This document shows positions 5,891 to 10,866 of a stretch of 10,866 bases of DNA, in pieces. The stretch is from positions 1 through 10,866 of the forward strand of contig JACDFO010000032.1 in NCBI GenBank assembly GCA_013815785.1, written 5' to 3'. Position 1 is the first letter of the stretch. The number at the start of each line of letters is the position of its first letter. Both the position numbers and the translations under genes were made by a program. The notes below the pieces were generated by a model. The model saw only the letters and a program-made list of their open reading frames with translations. It was not told where the DNA came from and did not search any database. The stretch is from Candidatus Saccharimonadota bacterium. GTDB lineage: Bacteria; Patescibacteriota; Saccharimonadia; Saccharimonadales; JACDFO01.

Positions 5891-5919
5891 AATGTACGCT
5901 TGGTCAAATTAGTTGTCAA
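5891..5919 (-). promoter_or_regulatory. Minus-strand promoter, divergent from the rplJ promoter
   Basis: Read on the minus strand: perfect TTGACA (5919-5914), a 17-base gap, then TACATT (5896-5891). The -35 box lies only eight bases from the -35 box of the rplJ promoter on the other strand, so the two face away from each other back to back. Confidence 0.65.
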
Positions 5920-5927
5920 GGCTTTTA

Positions 5928-5956
5928 TTGACAAAAACACCCTCAACAGATAGAAT
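5928..5956 (+). promoter_or_regulatory. Strong promoter of the rplJ-rplL operon
   Basis: Perfect TTGACA (5928-5933), ideal 17-base gap, TAGAAT (5951-5956). Transcription is expected near 5963, giving a leader of about 180 bases before rplJ. Confidence 0.85.
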
Positions 5957-5962
5957 AGTGGA

Positions 5963-6054
5963 GTTACCAAAGACAGCGCCCGTTCCATTTAATGGATAGA
6001 AGTGACGCCGAGGTGCAAAAATTACAGATTCGTTTTTGTTTTTGAGCACGATAG
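5963..6054 (+). promoter_or_regulatory. Ribosomal protein L10 leader (autoregulatory RNA)
   Basis: The leader carries ACCAAAGACAGCG (5966-5978) on the 5' side and GACGCCGAGGTGC (6004-6016) on the 3' side, with a small CCAT/ATGG hairpin between them (5985-5995). This arrangement, ACC...AAGACAGC paired to GCCGAGGU, is the known L10-leader motif that mimics the L10 site on 23S rRNA and lets L10(L12) complex bind its own mRNA. Two U-rich runs (6032-6043) link it to the attenuator hairpin. Confidence 0.75.
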
Positions 6055-6086
6055 AAAGCTTCTTGGTAGCCCCAGGAAGCTTTTTT
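6055..6086 (+). terminator. Attenuator hairpin in the rplJ leader
   Basis: AAAGCTTCTTGG (6055-6066), loop TAGCC, CCAGGAAGCTTT (6072-6083), then further T to 6086: twelve pairs with one U-G and a run of six T. It lies upstream of the rplJ start, so it would stop transcription early, presumably when excess L10-L12 occupies the leader. Confidence 0.75.
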
Positions 6087-6142
6087 GGTATTAAAGCGGT
6101 CTGGGTCGAAGACTGTATTAACCCCCTATAAAAGGATAATCA

Positions 6143-6667
6143 ATGGCATTAACCAAAGATAAGAAAAACGAAGTTATCGCAGAAATAAGCCAGCTACTGG
6201 CTGATTCTAAAATGACTGTCGTGGCTGCGTACCAAGGCACACCTGTGAAAGCTATGCAAGCCCTGCGTAAAGCCGGCAAAGAAAATGGGACTGATCTTAA
6301 GGTGGTTAAGAATCGTTTGGTCATCAAGGCTATTCAGACGACTAACAATACCAAAGATGCAGATACCAGCACGCTTACCGGGATGCTTTTATACGCCTTC
6401 AACAGTGAAGATGAAGTAGCTCCAGCACAAGTTTTGGCTAACTTTGCCAAGACCCAGCCAACAATCCAGTTCGTCGGCGCTATCAACGCACAAGGGAATT
6501 TCCTTGGCGCAGAAGAAGTGAAAGCCTTAGCTACACTGCCAAGCAAGAATGAGCTGATTGCTCAGGTTCTTGCAACACTAATATCACCTGTCAATGACGT
6601 CATGAGCGGCTTGTCAGGCAACCTGCATGCTTTGCTCGACGGTGTCGAAGCGCATGCAACTAATTAA
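6143..6667 (+). CDS. rplJ: 50S ribosomal protein L10
   Basis: 174 aa, ATG six bases after AAAAGGA (6130-6136). L10 forms the base of the ribosomal stalk, binding 23S rRNA and anchoring L7/L12 dimers. The N-terminal half is typical: K-x-x-V-x-E-I-x-x-L-L-A-D-S, then V-V-A-A-Y-Q-G-T-P-V-x-x-M-Q-x-L-R and L-K-V-V-K-N-R-L (about 52-59), the rRNA-binding face. The C-terminal helix that binds L7/L12 follows residue 130 (A-Q-V-L-A-T-L-I-S-P-V...L-L-D-G-V). Length is normal for the family. The gene is the first of a two-gene operon with rplL 20 bases downstream. The usual neighbours rplK-rplA upstream and rpoB-rpoC downstream are absent. Confidence 0.97.
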   Translation: MALTKDKKNEVIAEISQLLADSKMTVVAAYQGTPVKAMQALRKAGKENGTDLKVVKNRLVIKAIQTTNNTKDADTSTLTGMLLYAFNSEDEVAPAQVLANFAKTQPTIQFVGAINAQGNFLGAEEVKALATLPSKNELIAQVLATLISPVNDVMSGLSGNLHALLDGVEAHATN

Positions 6668-6687
6668 CTCGAAAGGAACCATTTAAA

Positions 6688-7071
6688 ATGGCAACAGATT
6701 TAAAGAAATTCGCAGAACAGCTTGTTGGACTAACCGTTCTCGAAGTAAACGAACTTAAAACGATTTTAAAAGATGAGCATGGAATTGAACCAGCTGCAGC
6801 AGCAGTTGCGGTTGCCGGCCCAGCTGCTGGTGCGGACGCAGGTCCTGCCGCAGAAGAAAAAGCTGAGTACGACGTTATCCTCAAAGATGCTGGCGCTCAG
6901 AAAGTCGCTGTTATCAAGGCCGTTAAAGACATTACCGGTCTAGGTTTAGGTGAAGCCAAAGCAGTTGTAGACGGAGCTCCAAAGCCCGTCCTAGAAAAGG
7001 CTAAGAAAGAAGACGCCGAAGCAGCCAAAAAGACTCTTGAAGCAGCTGGCGCAACAGTCGAACTAGCCTAA
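6688..7071 (+). CDS. rplL: 50S ribosomal protein L7/L12
   Basis: 127 aa, ATG ten bases after AAAGGA (6672-6677). The N-terminal dimerisation and L10-binding region (1-33) is followed by a flexible hinge very rich in Ala, Gly and Pro (about 36-57). The globular C-terminal domain (about 58-127) contacts translation factors and contains the diagnostic K-V-A-V-I-K-A-V-K-D-I-T-G-L-G-L-G-E-A-K and V-D-G-A-P-K-P-V. The length is close to the usual 120-125 aa. It is the last gene of the operon: a strong terminator follows 28 bases after the stop. Confidence 0.98.
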   Translation: MATDLKKFAEQLVGLTVLEVNELKTILKDEHGIEPAAAAVAVAGPAAGADAGPAAEEKAEYDVILKDAGAQKVAVIKAVKDITGLGLGEAKAVVDGAPKPVLEKAKKEDAEAAKKTLEAAGATVELA

Positions 7072-7099
7072 GCTAGCTCGATAAGCAAATGCTTGTCTA

Positions 7100-7130
7100 A
7101 ACCACCTGATTTATTTCAGGTGGTTTTGTT
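7100..7130 (+). terminator. Terminator of the rplJ-rplL operon
   Basis: AACCACCTGA (7100-7109), loop TTTATT, TCAGGTGGTT (7116-7125), ten perfect pairs, then a T-rich tail (TTGTTTT to 7132). The symmetric A run in front means it could also work weakly on the other strand. Confidence 0.9.
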
Positions 7131-7153
7131 TTCCACAGGATGGAAAATATGCG

Positions 7154-7182
7154 TTGACTTGAGGCGATTCTCATGATACGGT
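7154..7182 (+). promoter_or_regulatory. Probable promoter of the 169-aa gene
   Basis: TTGACT (7154-7159), a 17-base gap, then TACGGT (7177-7182); GATACG (7175-7180) is an alternative -10. It follows the rplL terminator, so the downstream gene needs its own start. The -10 is poor, hence moderate confidence. Confidence 0.45.
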
Positions 7183-7233
7183 AAGGCCAGAAGTGTACCG
7201 AATAAACACTTATCTACGAGAGACAAAAGAGAC

Positions 7234-7743
7234 ATGGCAGACGTACCGGAGAAACAAATAAAAAGATTGAAATCACTCATCCAAGAGGCTGAGACTAGTT
7301 TGGCTGCGGCTAAGGAATTACTGGTCAGTCTTGTAGGTGATGACGAGACTTTTACTTCAAGTATCAAAGACGAACCACTAGGTAAGGTGATTGAAGGCGT
7401 TTTTGACGGCCAAAACATGGTCGGCTCAGATGCTAAAACCTACCCAGTACCTGCTAACTATGCCAGTAAATCCAAACTCGTGCAGGGCGACATTCTAAAA
7501 CTCACCATCGCTGACGATGGCGCATTTATGTACAAACAAATCGGCCCAATTCCACGTAAACAAATCGTGGGAGTACTCAAGCAAGAGAACGGCCACTATT
7601 TTGTTAGTGTTGCAGACCACGATTACCGCGTACTGCTCGCAAGCGTAACCTATTTCAAGGCTAAGCCAGGCGACCAAGTCAGCGTGAACGTACCCGAAGA
7701 CGACACCCACGCGGAGTGGGCAGCCCTCGAAGCCGCTTTATAA
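7234..7743 (+). CDS. Unrecognised protein with N-terminal coiled coil and beta-rich domain
   Basis: 169 aa, ATG start with only a weak AGAG just upstream. I do not recognise a named family. Residues about 6-33 are a charged, heptad-like helix (K-Q-I-K-R-L-K-S-L-I-x-E-A-E...A-A-K-E-L-L), a likely coiled coil or dimerisation helix. Residues about 50-158 look like a compact beta domain: G-V-F-D-G-Q-N-M-V-G, then K-L-V-Q-G-D-I-L-K-L-T-I, Y-K-Q-I-G-P-I-P-R-K, and a final Y-F-K-A-K-P-G-D-Q-V-S-V-x-V-P-E. Repeated 'V/K-x-G-D-x-L/V-x-L/V' turns resemble barrel folds that bind nucleic acid or partner proteins, but this is only a resemblance. No signal peptide, membrane segment or Cys. Its place between rplJL and dnaX-dnaB suggests a cytosolic information-processing role. 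The frame itself is convincing. Confidence 0.85.
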   Translation: MADVPEKQIKRLKSLIQEAETSLAAAKELLVSLVGDDETFTSSIKDEPLGKVIEGVFDGQNMVGSDAKTYPVPANYASKSKLVQGDILKLTIADDGAFMYKQIGPIPRKQIVGVLKQENGHYFVSVADHDYRVLLASVTYFKAKPGDQVSVNVPEDDTHAEWAALEAAL

Positions 7744-7793
7744 CCCTCACTCAAGCACCATAATCTACAACAGCTTCTAGCATATTCCTCGCG

Positions 7794-7799
7794 TATAAT
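7794..7799 (+). promoter_or_regulatory. -10 box placed for a leaderless dnaX transcript
   Basis: A perfect TATAAT lies nine bases before the dnaX ATG (7809). With the usual 6-7 base distance, transcription would begin near 7806. No -35 box is clear at the proper distance, and no Shine-Dalgarno can fit. Confidence 0.6.
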
Positions 7800-7808
7800 A
7801 AAGTGAGT

Positions 7809-9245
7809 ATGGGACAAGCACTCTACCGGAAATACCGGTCTAAAAAACTCTCTGAGGTCGTAGGACAGGAACACATAACCACCACCTTGGAAAATGCCCT
7901 GAAAAAAGGTGTTATCAGTCACGCCTATCTTTTTACAGGACCCAGAGGTGTAGGCAAGACTTCTGTCGCACGTATTTTGGCCCACGAGGTCAACGACTTG
8001 TCCTATGACGGCTCGACTCATTTGGATATTATCGAAATAGACGCCGCATCGAATAGACGAATAGATGAAATTCGCGATCTTCGGGAACACGTCCATAGCG
8101 CGCCTACCAGCGGCAAATATAAAGTTTATATCATTGATGAAGTCCATATGCTTACAAAAGAGGCATTTAACGCGCTGCTTAAGACACTTGAGGAACCACC
8201 AGCCCACGTTATATTTATTCTCGCCACCACGGAATCACACAAACTGCCAGAAACTATCATCAGCCGTACTCAGCACTTTACGTTTAAACCGTTCGAACAC
8301 GACCAAGCTGTAGAACATCTGCGTTTCATCGCTAAGAGCGAAAAAGTAGAAGTAGATGACGAGGCACTTACTCTGATCGCTCACCACGGACAAGGAAGCT
8401 TTCGGGATAGTATCAGTTTGCTCGATCAAGTAAGTAGCGGCCGCGAAAAGGTACAAGCATCAGATGTGCGTAGTGCACTTGGCATCGCCCCAGACACCGC
8501 AATCGATTCGTTGCTGACGGCTTTAGAGGTCGGCTCAGCCAGCGTTGTCTTACAAACGCTTGAAGACTTGCGAGCAAACGGCTACCACACGCCGGGGCTT
8601 GCTAAACAGCTGGCAAAAATACTGCGCAGGCAGCTTCTGACAGAATCAGGCGTATTACCCCGAACACGTATAACCCAGCTTTTAAAACAACTTATCGACG
8701 TCCCAGCTTCCCATGACCCCGACACATTACTGGAAATTATACTCATTAGTAATTTACCTGAGCACGAGCCCAAAGAACAACAGTTAGATACGCTGAATTC
8801 GCCACCCATTAACAAGCCATCCGTCCTAACTGTGCAGGAGCCTGAACAACCAGTAGGAGTCGAGCAACTTTCTGAGCCACAGACTGTCATATTAACCAAG
8901 GAAGAAGGTATATTAGACGAAGCGACATGGCAGGAAGCCTTGCAGGCTATCAAAAAACATCATAATACTCTCTATAGTGTAGCTCGTATGGCCAGTCCCA
9001 CGTTTTCTGACGACACCGTAACGCTAACTTTTGCTTTTCCTTTCCACTTAAAGCGCCTGGACGAAGCAAAAAATAAAAAAGTAATTGGCGATATTTTGAC
9101 CAAACTTATGGACACGCCAGTAAGTATTGTTTGTGTCCTGGATCAACCGAATAAATCAGCACCCAAGCGTGAAGCCAAAAAGTCTAATAGTAAAGATTTA
9201 GACACCATAAGCAATATTTTCGGCGGTGCAGAGATGTTAGAGTAA
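7809..9245 (+). CDS. dnaX: DNA polymerase III clamp-loader subunit (tau/gamma)
   Basis: 478 aa from ATG 7809; a GTG at 7803 would add two residues but lies too close to the TATAAT to be in the message. DnaX is the ATPase of the clamp loader that places the beta sliding clamp on primed DNA. Marks: A-L-Y-R-K-Y-R at the start, Walker A G-P-R-G-V-G-K-T-S (44-52), D-A-A-S-N (78-82), Walker B I-I-D-E-V-H-M-L (108-115), L-L-K-T-L-E-E-P-P, sensor A-T-T-E, arginine finger S-R (152-153), and G-S-F-R-D-S-I-S-L-L-D-Q. The four-cysteine zinc module normally found after the A-R-I-x-A-x-x-x-N helix is absent: the chain goes straight from N62 to the D-I-I-E-I-D strand, and the first 200 residues have no Cys. 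Domain III continues to about 300. A short C-terminal region follows, so a full tau-like tail may be reduced. dnaB follows after four bases. Confidence 0.95.
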   Translation: MGQALYRKYRSKKLSEVVGQEHITTTLENALKKGVISHAYLFTGPRGVGKTSVARILAHEVNDLSYDGSTHLDIIEIDAASNRRIDEIRDLREHVHSAPTSGKYKVYIIDEVHMLTKEAFNALLKTLEEPPAHVIFILATTESHKLPETIISRTQHFTFKPFEHDQAVEHLRFIAKSEKVEVDDEALTLIAHHGQGSFRDSISLLDQVSSGREKVQASDVRSALGIAPDTAIDSLLTALEVGSASVVLQTLEDLRANGYHTPGLAKQLAKILRRQLLTESGVLPRTRITQLLKQLIDVPASHDPDTLLEIILISNLPEHEPKEQQLDTLNSPPINKPSVLTVQEPEQPVGVEQLSEPQTVILTKEEGILDEATWQEALQAIKKHHNTLYSVARMASPTFSDDTVTLTFAFPFHLKRLDEAKNKKVIGDILTKLMDTPVSIVCVLDQPNKSAPKREAKKSNSKDLDTISNIFGGAEMLE

Positions 9246-9249
9246 TCGT

Positions 9250-10608
9250 ATGGAACCGGAAGGTGCACGAATACCCCCGCAAAACACCGAGGCAGAAGCA
9301 TCTCTACTTGGCGCGCTGCTAATTGACGCTGATGCGGTGGTCAAAGTTGCCGACACAGTCAGCGCGAATGATTTTTATGATGAACGCAATAAACGGATTT
9401 TTGAAGCAGTTATTCAACTATACGAACGGCACAGTCCGATCGATGTCCTGACATTATCTGACCAGTTAAAAGGTACCGGATTTATTGATATGGTTGGTGG
9501 TCCGGCATATCTGACAGAGCTGACTAACTTTGTTCCAACAGCTGCGCATGCAGAACAGTATGCCCAAATCGTCGCCCAAAAGGCCTTAAGGCGACGACTT
9601 ATAAAGGCTTCTCAGGAAATAGTAGGCCTTGGTTATGACGAAGCACGTAATCTTCAGGAGTTAATAGAAGAAGCCGAAACCCGGCTGTTCGAAGTTAGCC
9701 AGCGACACGTCAAACAGGATATTACGTCGCTAGAAACAATTTTGGCAGAAAGTTTTGACCGTCTTGATGAACTCCATAAGGACAAAGGCAAACTCCGTGG
9801 AATTCCAACCGGTTTCAAAGACATGGACAAAATTCTGGCGGGCTTACAGCGTTCTGACTTATTTATATTGGCTGCACGTCCGTCTATGGGCAAAACTGCA
9901 TTAGCGCTCAACCTTGCACACAACATTGCGCTCAAAGCCAACGAACCAGTACTCATGTTTTCGCTCGAAATGAGCAAAGAACAGCTGGTTGACCGCATGT
10001 TAGCCATGGAATCCGGTGTTGATGCTTGGGCACTCCGCACAGGTAACTTAACAGATGCCGATTTTGAAAAAATTGGGCACGCTATGGGAACATTAAGCGA
10101 AGCTCAGATATATATTGACGATACGCCAGGTATTACTGTCAGCGAACTCCGCACCAAAGCCCGCCGCGAAGCTCACCAGCATCCCCTAGGACTAGTGATC
10201 GTTGATTACCTGCAGCTCATGAGTGGTGGTGCTAAATTTGGCGGAGACGGCAACCGTGTACAAGAAATATCCGAAATTTCACGCGGTCTAAAAGGAATCG
10301 CCCGTGAACTAAATGTGCCGTTATTAGCATTATCTCAGCTCAGTCGTTCAGTAGAAAGCCGCAGTCCCCAGATACCGCAGCTAGCCGACCTGCGCGAATC
10401 TGGTTCAATCGAGCAAGATGCCGACGTTGTGGCTTTTATTTACCGCGAAGATTACTACAATCCAGAAACAGACCGCCGTAATATCACTGACATTTTTATC
10501 AAAAAACACCGTAATGGCCCTACTGGCGGCTTGGAACTGTATTTTGACAAAGAAAAACAGCGTTTCCGCAGCCTAGACTCTAGACGCTCTGAACCCTTCC
10601 AAACCTAG
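9250..10608 (+). CDS. dnaB: Replicative DNA helicase
   Basis: 452 aa, ATG four bases after the dnaX stop, with no strong ribosome binding site (AGAG nearby), which suggests translation coupled to dnaX. DnaB is the hexameric 5'-3' helicase at the replication fork. The N-terminal collar domain opens with P-P-Q-N-T-E-A-E-A-S-L-L-G-A-L-L, then G-G-x-A-Y-L-T-E-L near 83-91. The linker helix lies about 155-180. The RecA-like motor domain has G-I-P-T-G-F (184-189), Walker A A-R-P-S-M-G-K-T-A (209-217), catalytic E240 in S-L-E-M, Walker B V-D-Y-L-Q-L (318-323), Q363 in L-S-Q-L-S-R, and D-L-R-E-S-G-S-I-E-Q-D-A-D (390-402). H-R-N-G-P-T-G (420-426) ends the core. The length is normal and there is no intein. 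Together with dnaX it makes a replication pair. Confidence 0.98.
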   Translation: MEPEGARIPPQNTEAEASLLGALLIDADAVVKVADTVSANDFYDERNKRIFEAVIQLYERHSPIDVLTLSDQLKGTGFIDMVGGPAYLTELTNFVPTAAHAEQYAQIVAQKALRRRLIKASQEIVGLGYDEARNLQELIEEAETRLFEVSQRHVKQDITSLETILAESFDRLDELHKDKGKLRGIPTGFKDMDKILAGLQRSDLFILAARPSMGKTALALNLAHNIALKANEPVLMFSLEMSKEQLVDRMLAMESGVDAWALRTGNLTDADFEKIGHAMGTLSEAQIYIDDTPGITVSELRTKARREAHQHPLGLVIVDYLQLMSGGAKFGGDGNRVQEISEISRGLKGIARELNVPLLALSQLSRSVESRSPQIPQLADLRESGSIEQDADVVAFIYREDYYNPETDRRNITDIFIKKHRNGPTGGLELYFDKEKQRFRSLDSRRSEPFQT

Positions 10609-10694
10609 TACTTATACCTCAGTCCGGTACTCTCCAACACAATACACCGGGCACTCATGCATGAAAGTCCTAGACCAAATTCAAGAAAATCATC

Positions 10695-10700
10695 TATAAT
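10695..10700 (+). promoter_or_regulatory. -10 box placed for a near-leaderless membrane-protein transcript
   Basis: A perfect TATAAT ends 11 bases before the ATG at 10712, so the message would have a leader of about five bases. No Shine-Dalgarno is present between them and no -35 box is convincing. The preceding 90 bases hold only a weak CCGGT/ACCGG repeat (10623-10648) without a T run. Confidence 0.55.
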
Positions 10701-10711
10701 AAGACCAATCT

Positions 10712-10866
10712 ATGAAAAAGGGATGGACGTTCTGGAAAAAGCTTAAGTTTGCGGCAATTTACGCATGGCGCCCAGCGTTGCTGGTTGGCTTTATGGGTGC
10801 GTTTTTGTACTATTTGCTCTGGTTCAGACTTGGCTCACTCACTCCAGGTCTTAGCAGCTCTGAAGC
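10712..10866 (+). CDS. N-terminus of a membrane protein, possibly a GT-C glycosyltransferase
   Basis: The first 51 codons are present; the gene runs off the window. A basic N-terminal stretch (M-K-K-G-W...W-K-K-L-K) is followed by a hydrophobic segment, about residues 20-41 (W-R-P-A-L-L-V-G-F-M-G-A-F-L-Y-Y-L-L-W-F), fitting a first membrane helix with its N-terminus in the cytoplasm. The next residues read L-G-S-L-T-P-G-L-S-S-S-E-A. This resembles the first outer loop of ArnT/PMT-type (GT39, GT83) lipid-linked sugar transferases, which typically has 'L-P-P-G-L-x-x-D-E-A'. Here Ser stands where Asp is expected, so the assignment is tentative. Confidence 0.65.
   Translation, partial: MKKGWTFWKKLKFAAIYAWRPALLVGFMGAFLYYLLWFRLGSLTPGLSSSE

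Noticed and set aside
7650..8207. 185-codon open frame on the minus strand
   Set aside because: It lies antisense over the ends of the 169-aa gene and dnaX, is rich in Cys, Phe and Arg in an unnatural way, and has no ribosome site; it is a shadow of dnaX.
9066..9085. A-rich run near the 3' end of dnaX that might cause tau/gamma frameshifting
   Set aside because: The AAAAAAG string is not in the A-AAA-AAG phase of the reading frame, lies only about 55 codons from the end and has no clear stimulating hairpin. Slippage is possible but unsupported.
1..10866. CRISPR array, insertion sequence, tRNA or rRNA
   Set aside because: No regularly spaced direct repeats, no transposase frame, no tRNA T-arm/cloverleaf and no rRNA segments were recognised on either strand.

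Overview
The window reads as a stretch of compact bacterial chromosome, not a plasmid or phage. Genes are tightly packed, two start codons sit in 4-bp ATGA overlaps, and UGA is used as an ordinary stop. An rplJ-rplL pair stands without rplK, rplA or rpoBC beside it, and thymidylate kinase is fused to a duplicated ThyX. Together these suggest a small-genome lineage such as a Saccharibacteria/Patescibacteria (CPR) member. That assignment is inference from gene content and style, not a measured phylogeny.

Left part (1-4815), all on the + strand: the 3' end of a probable deoxynucleoside monophosphate kinase-like gene; a HxxH nucleotidyltransferase overlapping a HIT-family protein; a 250-bp gap with a folded-RNA candidate; then a promoter driving dcd and a tmk-thyX fusion. 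Dcd (dCTP to dUTP), ThyX (dUMP to dTMP) and Tmk (dTMP to dTDP) are steps of one dTTP-making pathway placed in a two-gene operon. The ThyX part holds two tandem copies, and the ThyX signature appears split between them.

Middle (4816-5960): a region poor in protein and rich in structure. It carries two small minus-strand ORFs (91 aa, with its own promoter, and 65 aa, less certain). It also has a compact four-way-junction RNA candidate (5222-5382), a run of perfect hairpins (5618-5714), and a minus-strand RNA gene candidate of about 157 nt with both a good promoter and a U-tailed terminator (5884 down to 5728). I could not match these to a known RNA family by eye. They are the most likely place for something undescribed.

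Right part (5928-10866), all on the + strand: a strong promoter and an L10-type leader with an attenuator hairpin ahead of rplJ-rplL; a clear terminator; an unrecognised 169-aa protein with its own promoter; then dnaX (clamp-loader subunit lacking the usual zinc module) and dnaB (replicative helicase) 4 bp apart; and finally the start of a membrane protein. dnaX and the last gene both have a perfect TATAAT only 9-11 bases before the start codon and no Shine-Dalgarno, which points to leaderless mRNAs.
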